A stretch of DNA of 64,000 bases from Siderastrea radians (GCA_964017195.1 OZ024894.1:2614847-2678846), one strand, 5' to 3'. Shown: positions 46,701 through 58,794, numbered from the stretch's first letter. The notes: a model not told the origin generated them from the letters alone. Translations and numbers: made by a program.

Positions 46701-48308
46701 TGTGGATCACATATTGCAAAAGCACATACTGCAAAAGGACATACTGCAAAAGCACATACTGCAGAGGCACATACTGAAGGATCACATACTCCAGAAACAC
46801 ATACTCCAGAAGGACATAGTGCAGCATCACATATTGCAGGAGCACATACCGCGGGATAACATACTGTGGGATCACATACTGCAGGATCACATACTCGAAC
46901 AGCAGGTACTACAGGGGCACATACTCCAGAAGCACATACTACAGGATCACATACTGCAAGATTGCATTCTGCAGGAGGACATACTGCAGTAGGATATAAT
47001 GCAGGAGCACATACTGCAGGAGCACATACTCCAGAAGCACATACTGCAGTGGCATGTTCTGCAGTATCACATACTTCAGGAGCGCATACTGCAGGAGAAC
47101 ATACTCCAGAAGCACATACTGCAGGAGGACAATATACTCCAGAACCACATACTACTGGAGCACATCCTTCAGAAGCATATACTGCAGGATCACATACTTC
47201 AGAAGCATATACTGCAGCAGCACATACTAAAGGATCACATACTGCAGGATCACAAACTGCAGGGTCACATACTTCAGAAGGACATACTGGATGATCTTAT
47301 TCTTCAGGATCACATACGCAGGAGCATACACTGTAGGAGCACATACTGCGGGATCACCAAATGGAGAGGCACATACTGCAGGATCACATACTGCAAGAGC
47401 ACATACTCCAGAAGAACACACTCCAGAAACACATGCTGCTGGAGCACATACTAGAGGAACACGCACTTCAGAATTAGCACATACTGCAGGAGCGGATAGT
47501 GCAGGATAAAATATACTGCAGGATGACATAGTCCAGAGGCACATACTGCAGGAGCATATACTCTAGAAGCACATACTTTGGAAGCACATACTGCAGGATC
47601 ACAGACTCCAGATGCACACCCGCAGGATCACATCCTCTAAAAGCACATACGGCAGGCTCACATACTCCAGAAGTACGTACTGCAGGAACACATAGTGCAG
47701 GATCACATACTGCAGGATCACAAACTGCAGGGTCACATAATTCAGAAGATCGCAAAATGGAGAGGCACCATACTCCAGAAACGCATACTGCAGGACTACA
47801 TACCCCAGAATCACATACTGCAAGGGCAGATAATTCAGAATCACATACTCCAGAAGCACATACCGCAGGAGCACATACTGCAGGATCACATACTCTAGTA
47901 GCACATACTGCAGAAGAACATACTGCAGGATCACATACTCAAGAAGCGCGTACTACAGGAGCACATACTCCAAGATCGGATACTCCAAGATCACTTACTC
48001 CTAAAGCACAAAGAGCAGGAGCACATACCGCAAAATCACTTACTCCAAAAGGACATACTACAGGAGCACACACTACAAGATCACATACTGCAGGAGCATA
48101 TACTGCAGGAGCACATACTGCAGGATAACATACTGCAGGGCCACATACTCCAGAAGCACATAATGCAGGAGCACACACTACAAGATCACATACTGCAGAA
48201 GCACATACTGCAGGAGCATATACTGCAGGAGCACATATTGCAGGACAACCTACTTCACAAGCACATACTGCAGGATCACACACTGTAGGAGCACATATTG
48301 GAGGAGCA
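43722..48308. repeat. 15-bp minisatellite, array 2 (~305 units)
   Basis: This has the same unit family as array 1. A-type blocks dominate at about 44,140-44,500 and 45,170-46,740; G-type blocks dominate at 43,780-44,140, 44,510-45,130 and 46,750-48,308. A recognisable anchor (GCGCATACTGCTAAAGCACA or close) recurs at about 44,071, 45,092 and 46,289, as it does in array 1 at 41,384, 42,334 and 42,579, indicating higher-order units near 1 kb. A 474-codon minus-strand frame (45,029 to 43,605) is a product of the stop-free unit. Confidence 0.9.
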
Positions 48309-49017
48309 TGCATGGTTGTGCTTCACAACGACAACAAACCAATAGGGACCGAACCATTAAACGCATGACCGAAATAAAATGCAAAAGACCCGGAACGTAA
48401 CACAAACATAAACTGATTGAGTCACGAAACTACACAACACAACCGCAATAATATTAAGTCAGAAGACACAACTAAATGGAAGGCAACGTAACACAACAAC
48501 ACAACACAACTGAACCAGTCAAGCTTGTGGACCACGACTTAAAAATCCATTAAAAAATTTGGTCAACAAATGCTGGCGGTATATGCTGGTAAAATACCAG
48601 GAACCCGGAGAGGAACCCTTAGAACTGAAGACAAGAAGCAACAAACTCACGCACATTACATACAGTGTGTGTGATATGGAACTTGACCATAGTTGAGAAC
48701 TTGAGTGCAGTTGTCTCTCATCTAGCAAGAAACTTCTTTTTAGGATAAATTACAGTAACTTTTTAGCTTTTTAACCCCCCAAAATTGTAATTTTTTAGCA
48801 ACTTAGGATAGATTTCCTGGCTTTTTAAAAACCTTTCAGAATTTGTAATTTTGACCTTCTTTGGAGCTGAATGGGTAAAGCCACTCCCTTTCTCTCTTCA
48901 GTATCACCGGCACTCTAGCTACGGTAAACAGCCCCGCTTTATGGAGGTGCCCTTTCAAATTCTACTGAGCCATGTCACCCTATAATAATGACCAATAATT
49001 GATAGAAGCTCAGTGCT
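48309..49017. other. Unassigned stretch right of the minisatellite
   Basis: AC-rich DNA (48,400-48,520) is followed by T-rich DNA. The minus-strand frame 48,728-48,519 has no recognisable domain. No gene is supported. Confidence 0.4.
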
Positions 49018-49034
49018 TTATGGTACAACCTTAC

Positions 49035-49203
49035 CTCTGATTATTCTCTCCAGCATCTCCGTTGCTTTCTTCAGTTCAGCCACTGAAAGCTTGTTCATTT
49101 CTAATAAATACAGGAAAAGGTAGTTCAAGAAATAACTGTAAGGAATGAAACTCTCTACTTGATCTACTAATAATCGACTTCCTAAACGAACACTTATAAT
49201 CAT
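49035..49203 (-). CDS. Candidate first coding exon, unknown protein
   Basis: On the minus strand 56 codons run from ATG 49,203 to ATCAGAG|GTAAGG, a near-perfect donor. The peptide begins MIISVRLGSRLLVDQVESF, has a short hydrophobic stretch (YFLNYLFLYLL) and ends in an amphipathic, charged helix (ELKKATEMLERIIRG). Composition and donor are both gene-like. An internal ATG (MNKLSVAEL) is an alternative start. Downstream exons would lie to the left, toward or beyond the minisatellite, and were not found. No family recognised. Confidence 0.45.
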
Positions 49204-49939
49204 GGTTTCTTAAAGGACTAGCGTTATAGCTGAGGCAACGCAAGCTGGTCACCACAGCCTTACAAGCAACAATTACTAGCTTTCGCTTTCTAGTCTTTCA
49301 GTGCTTTGTAGTCAGTCACCGGCACTTGTAACTGCACTTTCATTTTGATTCAATTAGCACCTGCATTGTACAGGGCATTTTCGCGATGGGAAAACTTTGC
49401 GAAATATGATCAGCAAATAAAATAAATAAATTAATTAAAATTCTAGTAGCCCTGGGACTGTAAATTTGTGTGCGGATCAACATAGTTTGGTGAAGAGTGT
49501 CCTTGTCTATGCAAGTAATCTCTTTTTTAGGGCATTTGAAGCTGAAATCTCGAAAAAAAATTCTGAGCGTGTTTTGCAGTCAATCACGTCATAACCACGA
49601 TAAACAACTTATGCGCATGCATTCGACAGAGTCGCTCGTGCCGACTACTTAGTTGATCTACCCATTTGAGTTTTATAATAACGCATTTTACTTTTACCAT
49701 GTGATTGTAAATAATTTTGTAACTAGATTTTTATTAAAGATGTTCTGAATTAAAGTATAAAGTAATCTGGTCAATAACCCTGGATCAATTTGGAGTTCAG
49801 AGTGGGTTGAAACCAAACAAGGACTGTCGAATGGTGCTTTCCGCAGACTCGCTGAGAGCCTTGCTTCAACGGAAACCGGTCGTTTCGTCCAAGGCATTTT
49901 TTTCGTTCGCTAACGTCTTTCCAAAAATATCGAAAGGAA

Positions 49940-50030
49940 ATGCAATATATATTATTTCTCGTTCTTAAAGCGTGTTTCCCTAAGAAAAGAAAATGCAATA
50001 TATATTGTTTCTCGTTCTTGTAGCACGTTA
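49940..50030. repeat. Short tandem duplication
   Basis: AAATGCAATATATATT followed by (A/G)TTTCTCGTTCTT occurs twice, about 52 bases apart (49,938 and 49,990). Confidence 0.7.
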
Positions 50031-50129
50031 AAATCCATGTTGCCAATATGAAACCTGTCGAGATACCGAGATTGATGATTTGCAGAATAACAAAATCTTG
50101 CAAAATTATACCGAGGCCCTTGTTAATAG

Positions 50130-50205
50130 CTGACTCACCAACTGAAATTTTATCGAATAGCCTCTTTCGGTTCTCTCCATGTGTTTCTTCCATGATAGAA
50201 GGACT
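50130..50205 (-). CDS. Related first-exon-like segment (50.2 kb)
   Basis: On the minus strand, ATGGAAGAAACACATGG (ATG near 50,193) reads MEETHGENRKRLFDKISV up to AGTTG|GTGAGTCAGC, the same donor context as at 40,088. Upstream, AAAATCAGGTTTGCGATAATTAACGG parallels AAAAGCAAGTTTGCAGCAATAAACTGG at the 40.2-kb locus, although the TATA box has decayed to TACAAAA. It is a diverged member of the family; coding status is uncertain. Confidence 0.35.
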
Positions 50206-51104
50206 AAAAGGTCCGTTAATTATCGCAAACCTGATTTTGTAGAGCTTATGCAAGTGATCTCATCGCCGTCAGTGCACCCAAAAGCCCCCACTGCAATGTC
50301 AGTTTGAATCTCTAGAGATTGGCTGCTTGCGCTCCAGCTAAAGTAACAAAATATTATGGTATTCAAATCTCACTTGGTAAAAAAATAGACTGTACTATTG
50401 GTCTCACCTTGCCAAGGTTTTGGAGTTTGTGAACTTCACCTTCGGAACTTGTAAAAATTGTGGTATCTGGTCAAACACGAAACACATTTTCCCAACAAAT
50501 TCAATGAGAAAAATTTGACTCCACTATTAGCGGGGCCTATTCAAATAGATATTCGTTCGCTAAATATCGATCATGTCTCTTAATTGCGAGGTTATACAAT
50601 TGTTTCTTTTGTACACCATCCGGCATTCGATCTTGTCACCTACTTGCACGCTAGGTCATCCAATTGTTCTTCATAATTGTCCCCATTCATTTTTCAAGAA
50701 GTGTAACGAGTTCGACCTGTCACTTTTAGTAAAAGTGAACGCTGAACCAGATGCCTGGGTTGTTTACAAAAAACCTGAGAAATACTGAAGTGAATTTTGA
50801 GGTCGTTAGTATTCCTCTGTTCATGTCGAGTATTTGCCAACCAACTGCGAGTGTCCTTGTCCGATGTACTGTCCACTATTTTTTCTTTTCTTTTTTTTGC
50901 GGGGAAAAAATAAAATAATGTTCGGACTCGCTCAAGAGTAAACAGAGCACTTTCGCGAGCCTTCAATCGTCAAAATAAACACTGAAACATAAATCAAAAC
51001 ACCATGGCAGCAATTGTATGGGTTTTTATTTGATTTTCCTCGGTTTTAAAAGGCCAAAATTTCGGTTTTCGTTTTGCTAGTTTGATAAACCCGTACAGCC
51101 ATTA

Positions 51105-51245
51105 CAGCCCAGTACCCAGGCCTTCTCCTCCCGCTCACTCGACTCGACTTGGTGCAAAATGTCGTGACGTTATCGAATAAGGTGACGTCACGAAATTTCG
51201 CACCAAGCCGTGTGAGCGAGAAGAGAACGCCTGGGTACTGGGCTG
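51105..51245. mobile_element. 141-bp palindromic MITE
   Basis: CAGCCCAGTACCCAGG at the left and CCTGGGTACTGGGCTG at the right are exact inverted ends. The interior pairs imperfectly around two GACGTCAC-like words. CAGCCATTA lies on both sides (51,096-51,104 and 51,246-51,254), a 9-bp target duplication of the length made by Mutator-like transposases. Confidence 0.85.
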
Positions 51246-51589
51246 CAGCCATTACAAATGCACAGCATACCACACAAACAGAGGGTGGTAAGTCTGTGGA
51301 GTCAATTGAACTCGGTGCAACGCACGTTGTTCTGCTTTACAATTTTCCATCTCTGATGTATGGTTGAGTTTTTTGGGTAGGCCTTGCAGAAAGAAAGTGC
51401 TTTGCTTTGCATCCTAGTGGGCAACCAGAAGACTTATCAAGAGTCTTGTTTAAAACACTGAGAACAAGAAATGGTAAAATTTTGAGCCGATCCTCTGAGT
51501 CCAGAAGGACTAAACAACTCCAGTTCACGACTAGCTCGAGATACCAACCTATCGAAAACTTCTCTATGTCACGTTAAAGAATGTTAACC

Positions 51590-51723
51590 TTAGTTGACTA
51601 ACCAATTTTGCCAAATCCTCGATCAGAAGAGCAGCAAACAAACTTTGAGCCATATTTAAGCTCAAAATGTTGTTTCTTTTCCGCAACCTGCTCTATTGAG
51701 TCAATGAGCACCGCAGGATCCAT
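51590..51723 (-). CDS. Related first-exon-like segment (51.7 kb)
   Basis: On the minus strand, ATG 51,723 reads MDPAVLIDSIEQVAEKKQHF and on to DRGFGKI, ending AAAATTG|GTTAGTCAAC, a donor-like match to the 40.2-kb locus. TATAAAGG lies at 51,765-51,772. Further 3' the word GGCTCAAAATTTT and a TGTTCTCAGTGTTTT stretch align with 39,860-39,780. Unspliced, it stops one codon later. It is a third family member with divergent peptide but conserved layout. Confidence 0.4.
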
Positions 51724-51764
51724 GATTGAAATAAAACTGGGGCCTGTTTATCGCCATAAACTTG

Positions 51765-51772
51765 CCTTTATA
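51765..51772 (-). promoter_or_regulatory. TATA box of first-exon family (51.7 kb)
   Basis: TATAAAGG on the minus strand lies 42-49 bases before ATGGATCCTGC, close to the spacing at 40.2 kb. Confidence 0.4.
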
Positions 51773-51799
51773 GGTAAACTATAGCTAACAAATGGTATT

Positions 51800-54250
51800 C
51801 AAATCTCACTCAGCAAAAAAACTTCATTGGATACACTGCACGGGAAACTGGACTTTTATGCCTTTGATAGTTGACAAAAGTATGGTCAAGTTTGCAAGTA
51901 ACGCGTATCAAAGCCAAATATGTTCGCGCGCTTTTAACGTTTAAACAACTGAGTAGAGTGTGTTGTAGATGAGCGGGTTTCTTCTCTTTGTTCATAGGTC
52001 CTTCATGTATGGCAAGATATAATGTGCTGGAAATATATGTTAATTATAATGTACCATGAAGACGCAGGCGGCTACGTCACCGGCACGAGGCTATCTATTG
52101 TACAAGAAATACTTTGTACCGTGTAGAGCTTTACGCAGCTATACACAACTACATTGAGCCTCGTCGACTGAACAGAGCAGCTAGAGCTTACATGCGTGCA
52201 AGTTTGTTTGCTCTTTGCCGATCGCTGTTTTGGCAGCTTTGGCCAAATTGCCGTGTCAGCTAAGAAACCAAGATTAACAATGTTTAACCAGAGTCTCAGA
52301 AACAGGTAGAATCTGTTCACGGCCCCACTGTTTTCATTGAAACGTAAAGAAAAAACACCCAAAATAAAAAAAATAAAAAACAGAACAAAAACAAACACAA
52401 AAACAAACAAACAAACATTTTTTTAGGAAGACTAAAAAAATGCTAAAAGACATGTATCCTAATCAGATGAAACCGAAAAATGCTGGTTGAGTTTCGTTTA
52501 AAACTACTCTACCAGTTCTCTGAAACTTAAGTTGTGTGTTTGGCTGCGGATCGCTAGCGGAAATGGATTCCAATTTGAAAACACTGCATCAGGCTGATGT
52601 TTTCAAGTTTGTCCTTTGCCTTTGGAAAAATCGCCCTAAACTGGCTATGGTTTGTTCTTCCTTTGAGAATATCATTTGATTTCCTTCTTTCGACATTCTA
52701 GGAGTATTCTGTGTACAGAAAAATTTCAGTACACTTTTCGCCCCCAAACGCAAAAAGCCCTCCCATCTCTTTACATATACCTCCGCAAAAGTTGTCTATT
52801 GCGTAACATGCGCCTCGTCAGGGTGAAGTCTTAGGTGGATAGCTTCCTTGACCAGTGTCATGAAAATATAGTATATTTAACTGAAACTCATCTGGTTTGT
52901 AAGCAAGATTCATAAAGTTTGCCACCCCCGCTTTCGAATTGCCGGCACGAGTTATAGATAGTTTCTTGATGTGCCCGCAAATAAGAAAACTGTTGCTGAA
53001 AAATTTATGACCTTAAATGTTTCTAAACAGATTCCTTTTTTTCTTCTTCTTCATGTACATGAAAAATTAAAATCAAAAATAAAAAAAATTGCATGGACCT
53101 GAAATGTTGCTTCGTTCAGCCTGTCCCAGGGGTTCAGATGGTGGCGCGCGAACGAAAAATATACACGAAACTGAGGGAAAAAAAACAGCAAAATAACATC
53201 AACGAACACACTAGTTGGGAGTTTGGCTAAACTGGGAGATTTGTCGAGGATAGGAAAAACAGAAAGAGCAGATTACAAGAGTCATGGATGAATTCATCAG
53301 CGAAGCGCCAGCGAACTCATTAGAATGAGTTGTGGGACAAGTAATTCACAGCCAGTCTCCCCGAAACAGATCAGAGTTGAAACGTTTGCTTTTTTAGGAA
53401 TGAAAAAGGGAAACATTTTTTGGGCTCAGGAATGAAAATAGTTAGCTCTGCGAGGGACACAACACAGCTCAAAATTCCAAGGAATCCCCCTTTCTTCTGA
53501 TCATTTGCAACAAGCACTTTCATTTGCATTTGTGTGTGAGCGGCAGAAGAAAATCGAACCTTCAGGCACCGCCGAAACGTATCCGCAGTAATCTCACTAT
53601 TTGTACACACTGCGAGCATTAAAAAGAGCTACTGACAACACTTAGTTTTAACATATTCATTGATTTTGCCTAAGCAGGATTTTGGGATTATTATTGTATT
53701 TGGCGATTTCTCAGGATTTCCTCGGATTTAATCACATTTAGCGATGGTCCCCGGCTTGAAGTAACGATATTTCATAAACCCGCCGCCTCTTCTTTGCTAA
53801 ATAAGTTGTCGCAAAAAATACAGTAGTAGCCTAAGGGCATACAAACGCATTCCTTGATTATCAAGGCTTAAAGATTAATATTCTGGTTTTCTCGCTCAAA
53901 ACATTCCAGAACAATTAATAATAAAAGAAGTATAAATGCTCGATAGCTTTCATCTAAAAAGTACACTTAAAACCAACTTCACTGCATCGAAAAGAAACGG
54001 AAACAGATTGCTCATAACAAACAGCATTGAAGGAAAGAATTGCTCAATAGCTACAGGGAATGTGAATGGCTACATACAGACATCCCGCACTGACTAAAAA
54101 ATTAGCCGCTCCTTACAAGGCATAATTAACGGCGCAGATCGAGCACACTTCAGGATTTCATCATATAAACAGCCTCAAAAGTTACACCACCTTGTAGACC
54201 ATAAGCAATTCCTCGTGTAGCATTTATTTGAATGCTGTTAATTTAGAACT
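51800..54250. other. Long stretch with no recognised gene
   Basis: The only frame that looks mildly gene-like is on the minus strand from 53,619 to 53,371 (82 codons, preceded by a TGCTCGCAG acceptor-like site). It has no recognised domain. An A/CAAA-rich run lies at about 52,370-52,420. No repeat with clear ends was identified. Confidence 0.4.
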
Positions 54251-54259
54251 TTACCTACA

Positions 54260-54500
54260 GATGTAACAGATATGAACCCAATGCCCGGGGGGAGGGTACC
54301 CAAGGAAAGTTTGGGTGGGGGTGTGCTGCCGAGGCCTTCAAATCCTGACCCTGTTTAATACAAATGACCTTTTTTGAAATTATTTCAGAGAGTGTGTTTT
54401 TACTAAATGACATCATAGAATAAGATGTTGTTACAGAAATGTTGCAGACGCGTACCGCCAACGGTCACACCCTGTTCAAGACGCTAGATAGTGAAATTGC
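54260..54500. repeat. G-rich dispersed repeat
   Basis: The GGGGGGAGGGTACCC start and the CACCCTGTTCAAGACGCTAG end are typical in style of short repeats scattered through cnidarian genomes. This is recognition by style only, with no second copy in the window. Confidence 0.35.
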
Positions 54501-54719
54501 ATGCCCTGTTTAATTATTTTTTCTCAATATTGCTGGTTTTTGGAAAAATTGATGGTTTTGGAAAAATCAAGAAATCTTAAGATGGTAAATCTAAGATGGC
54601 TGCCATTTGGAAACCATGACGTATTTCCCACGGTATGTAACGTCATCAGGTCAAAACTCAAAGGAAACAGCTTTAGACGGACTAAGTACCATCGAAGTTT
54701 CGTTGTCATAGCTTTAATA

Positions 54720-55440
54720 GTATTTCGAGATCGAACAGGATGAAGCAAACTGTAATGAACGGCTTTAAGGGCCTTCCAGTCGCGGTGTTATGGAACATAT
54801 TTGAACGGATCGTGAAACATTTCGGAACGCGAAATTCAGTGTGCGATTGGATTACAAATCAGTGTGTTCATATTTCGTCTTTTTTGTATTCCTCGATGGA
54901 CCATTTTAATCTTTATCATAAAATATTTTGGCGTGGCTTTTTAAAAACGTATCAATCTATTTAAAACAATTAGTTTAATGGCTGTACATTGATTCTTCTT
55001 TTTTGTTTCGCTGGAAAGGACTGAATTGTTAACAGGGAAATTTATCAGTCAAAGTAGAAAGTAAAGGTTTAGAGAAGGTTAGGAAGTTTCCCAGTTCTAG
55101 TCAGAGGGCAATGTAAACCAAAATAGACTTGCTTCGTAAACGACGCTATTAACACAAGTGAAACATTTGTTGAACTAGCAGGTTAAGGTATTTAAGCTTG
55201 AATTACTGAAAATGTCCTTACATGTAAATTATTACATTTCTTATATAATGTTTCTGTACTATGATAAATATTGAAAACGCAAACATATCTGTTGCCCTAA
55301 ATGGCTGACCAGTAACTCGTCCTGACAACTCTAAGATGGAAAAAATGCAAGGAATATTAACTTCATCAGGCGTCAACCAATTATCAGCTTTGGAAGTCAA
55401 CAAAGCAATAAAAATAATTTACCTTTGTTTACATTAAGGA
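54720..55440. repeat. Orphan copy of the GPCR 3' flank
   Basis: It aligns with 11,540-12,200 just downstream of the intact receptor, for example GAAGCAAACTGTAATGAACGG, GGAACATATTTGA and GTGTGCGATTGGATTACAAATC. No receptor coding sequence precedes it; instead unrelated repeat DNA does. It is a trace of a third receptor unit. Confidence 0.65.
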
Positions 55441-55789
55441 CATATTTATCGACGAGTGTCCTCAGTTAGAATGTGAGCAGTTGATGTGTTGCTCAAACTT
55501 GTACTCAGAAGAGATGAAAACAGTTTTCCCAAGCAATTCGTTGCTACAGTATATGATGGACATCCGATGTAAAAATAGTCTGTGAGGAGGTTCCTCAGTT
55601 CGCTCATTTTTCATGCACCCTGATTTTGTTCACAGCCTAATGTAAAAAATGCACATACACACACAAATGGAACCTGCCTTCTGCTGCTTGACATTCACAA
55701 GTGTTCCAGATGTCACTTTCAGTGTTGTTTTTGTGTAGCCTAGCTACGTGTGGGATTTCCACACGTACAGAAAAATGAGTTCATACTTA

Positions 55790-56310
55790 TAATATAATGT
55801 TGTGTAGTCTGCGTGTGCGCTTTCCAGCTATGTCAGAAAAATTCTCTAAATTAATCTGATGTATTTCTCTCAAGCCACTTTAGTGGACTTTTGTGCTCGA
55901 GATTGGACGCAAAAACACTTAATCTGTTCGATCGACAAATTTTTTTTCTCCGGGTTGTCACAATGAGGGTTTTCTCTCCATAAAAGTGTAATAATTTGAA
56001 ACTGCGCCTTTCTAGCCACCGGGACTGGGAAAACAAAACAAGCAAATCACCAACAGCACTTGTCCAAAAGCAATTTATTCGTCCACCTTTTGTTTACTTG
56101 TTCACATGTGGGTACATTAATGCTTTGACATGAAATTAAAATTGTGTTGAATTAATTCAGGGATTGAATCAGCAGCTGCCTTAAGCTGTGTCTTCGCAAC
56201 TGCGTGTTGTCCGCTGAAAGGCTCTCTTGGTATCAGCGTTAGAGGAGAGAAATTCACTCCTTTCAACTCACTGAGAAGGACATAAGCCACCCATTTCACA
56301 ATTCAGGTAC
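55790..56310 (+). promoter_or_regulatory. 5' flank and candidate exon of GPCR pseudogene
   Basis: It aligns with 2,080-2,432. Shared words include CACCAACAGCACTTGTC, TTTATTCGTCCA and TTTGTTTAC. The segment ends AATTCAG|GTACAT at about 56,305, a donor-like site in the same position as at 2,432. Confidence 0.5.
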
Positions 56311-57525
56311 ATTAGCAATTGACACATTTTCATGTTTGTTATTCCCTTTGGTTTTCAGAATCACTGACGGATATGCACTATCACAAAATTCTTCGGTATA
56401 TTTTAAGTGCAATATCTGTAGATGCATATACACGTACTATTGGTAAGAAAAATGTGCACGGGCAAGGGCTGGGCCATTCTGAAAAGGGCTTCTCTGATCT
56501 GATGCAAATCCTTTTATATTTATAGAGAAATAATTAGTAGTATTACTCAAAAATGTATTTCACTGGTTAACTAAAATTACTCTAAGACTCACGTACGATA
56601 ACTAGGAAATGACGACTTTAGTCAATGCACCTCACCAAATTCACCCTTTTTTCTTAAATGGACTATTCTTTTCCTTTTTTTCATTTTTTTTTTAGCGTTC
56701 ATTTTGGAATTGTAGGTCATAGCTCATGAAAATGCGCAAATGTACGGCCATTATGTGTGATATCAACTTGGCTGCTTCTCGTCGCATCGACTATTAATGT
56801 GAGATGTCAGCCGTCTCTTCGTTCCCGTGACATTTCAGACTGTTGAGAATTGGCTAGGCCTCGTGATCTGATTGTCTCATTCAAATACATCAAAGTTGCA
56901 GTACTATTAATTCATCATATTTGACATTTGAATTTAGTGGATTGTAATTTAAACGATCGTTAAAGGAAAAAACGTGGCGAACTGACAATGACATCGGCCC
57001 ACAAAATGCAAAGCAGTAGATAAGTAAACCGCTCTCGTCACTTTCCCTTGGTTTTGTTAGCATAAATTATCGCAGAGGTAGAGGCTGAGTTATCGACGAG
57101 TACAATATATTAAGGATTAATTTCGATGCGTATTATCAATTAGTATACCGTATTTCGGAAACTGCTGGTCGCTTGAGGAATGGATTTTATTGCCTGTAAT
57201 CCGTCAAGGGGTGCCTTTTCGGTCAAACAAAAACAGAAAACGGGCAGTACCACATGAAATTGTAATTCACAGAATCAAAAGTTGGAACAGTCTTGTGCAA
57301 CATACTAAACAGGTCCATAGGAAAATAGATTAACGCTCAGTAGCCTCTAATTTGAAAGATACATCTTCTTTTTCTAATGACTACCTACCTAGTTTTAAAA
57401 GAGCGTCAGTAACTCCACCTTTAATGGCTAACTATAGTTTGCTGCTAGTTTGAATGAAACGGACTAAAATTCACACCCCTTCCCCTCCCCCACCAACACA
57501 TACCAACGATAACTAAAAAGTACCG
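56311..57525. other. Presumed intron of GPCR pseudogene
   Basis: No gene was recognised. Receptor homology begins abruptly at about 57,526, so the expected acceptor, start codon and TM1 are missing. Confidence 0.45.
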
Positions 57526-58794
57526 CGACAACCGTTTACGGTTCTGATAGCCAACTTGGCGCTGGCAGATCTAACCGCGGGCACCATAACGGATCCCATG
57601 GTAGTTTTCTTTCTTGTCCAGGAAGTTCGCGGTAGTCACGTGCAGGGTTTCACAGTCTACCTTACACACTTGAGCTATTTCATATCATGTACAACTTCAG
57701 TATTAACCCTTGGCTTACTAGCTGTGGATAGATATCTGGCAATATCCCACGGGCTTTGGTATAAATCACACATTAACCTGGCCTCAACGATGAAGATCTG
57801 TGCCTTTGTGTGGATGATATCCACAGCTCTTTCAATGGCGTATATCAAGACTGGCTTTATTCATTTCGCATTCATTTTTGCTAAGATTGCAGTACTTAGC
57901 ACAGCTTGTGTGCTTGCAGTTTCTTATTACAGAATCTTTAAATCTCTTCGAATCAGGACGAGGCAAATTGGTGTCTTGCATGAAGGGACTAGCCAACAGT
58001 CTAATAATAATAAATAAACATACTTATGCAGGATGACCATTTCAGTTATAAAAACTGCTATCAACATGGGTCCTGCGTTAAAAATAAATAAATGAATAGT
58101 TAATAAAATAAAATATTAAAAACAGCTAAAAAGCTATATAAGAAATCTAAGAAAAGACATATAAAAAGCGATAAAAAGACTAAAACTAAGTTCATATACA
58201 ATTATTAAAAATATCGGCCCCTTTATAAAAAAACGCTCTTTTGGTCGATTCTAGTTTAACCCTTTCAATAACTAATTTGTTCTTATTCCTAATGTCATAA
58301 TCATGAATATTATGTCTTTTTAGTTGAAAATATTCAGAGAAATAACTTGGGGCCGTTCCCTTGAGGCACTTTTCAACCAAGTTAACAATGTGATTTTCTC
58401 TTCTTCCCGTCATCTTAGAAAGTAAATTGACCAAGTTATACTTGTTGATGCTGGGAGTATTCTTACTATGTTTTGTGCCTTCCTGTTCGTTAATTTACGT
58501 AATGTAACTCTGCACAACGTGTAATTGTATTGCAATTCACTGGCTTCGAGACATGAGTTTCTTACTTGTGCTTACTAACACCTCATTAAATCCAATCCTG
58601 TGTGGTTTTAAAAATGTAGAAGTTTCGAAAGGCGTTCATGCTTATTATAAATTGTAGGAGGGAACAAGAGCAAGGAGGGCTTTCAAATGGCAACCCGTCG
58701 TCGGAGCAAACAAGGGAAACAGTCGTTTCTAAAGAAGCGGTTGTGATGCACGTTGCTGGGCAACACAACCGATCATCATTTAGCAAAGTAGCTT
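57526..58794 (+). pseudogene. GPCR pseudogene, paralogue of 10,391-11,410
   Basis: Homology starts at the equivalent of residue ~47 of the intact receptor (PFTVLIANLALADL region), so the N-terminus and TM1 are absent and there is no ATG. TM2 to TM5 are intact in sequence, including DRY. A LINE fragment (58,003-58,416) replaces the 33-base segment encoding the end of the third intracellular loop. After it, the TM6-TM7 frame resumes but is broken by in-frame stops (GTAATGTAA at ~58,500 and AAATGTAG at ~58,613). Identity in the kept parts is high (over 90% by eye), so inactivation was fairly recent. Confidence 0.85.
58003..58416 (-). mobile_element. LINE 3' fragment inserted in GPCR pseudogene
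   Basis: On the minus strand the frame NLVEKCLKGTAPSYFSEYF followed by IRNKNKLVIERV and KRAFFYKGADIFN matches the C-terminal tail typical of CR1/L2-type non-LTR reverse transcriptases (…APSYLSDYF…RN…LxxPR…RAFxYxGAxxWN). A TAA/ATT trinucleotide run at 58,003-58,018 would be its 3' microsatellite tail. The copy is heavily 5'-truncated. Confidence 0.65.

Noticed and set aside
41317..48308. CRISPR array
   Set aside because: Units are contiguous 15-mers with no unique spacers, and the DNA is eukaryotic.
41346..48313. Long pentapeptide-repeat open frames, including one of 474 codons on the minus strand
   Set aside because: The 15-bp unit has no stop in any of six frames, so long frames arise by chance on both strands; 1- and 2-base indels shift the frame often and no start, splice or domain signal supports one frame.
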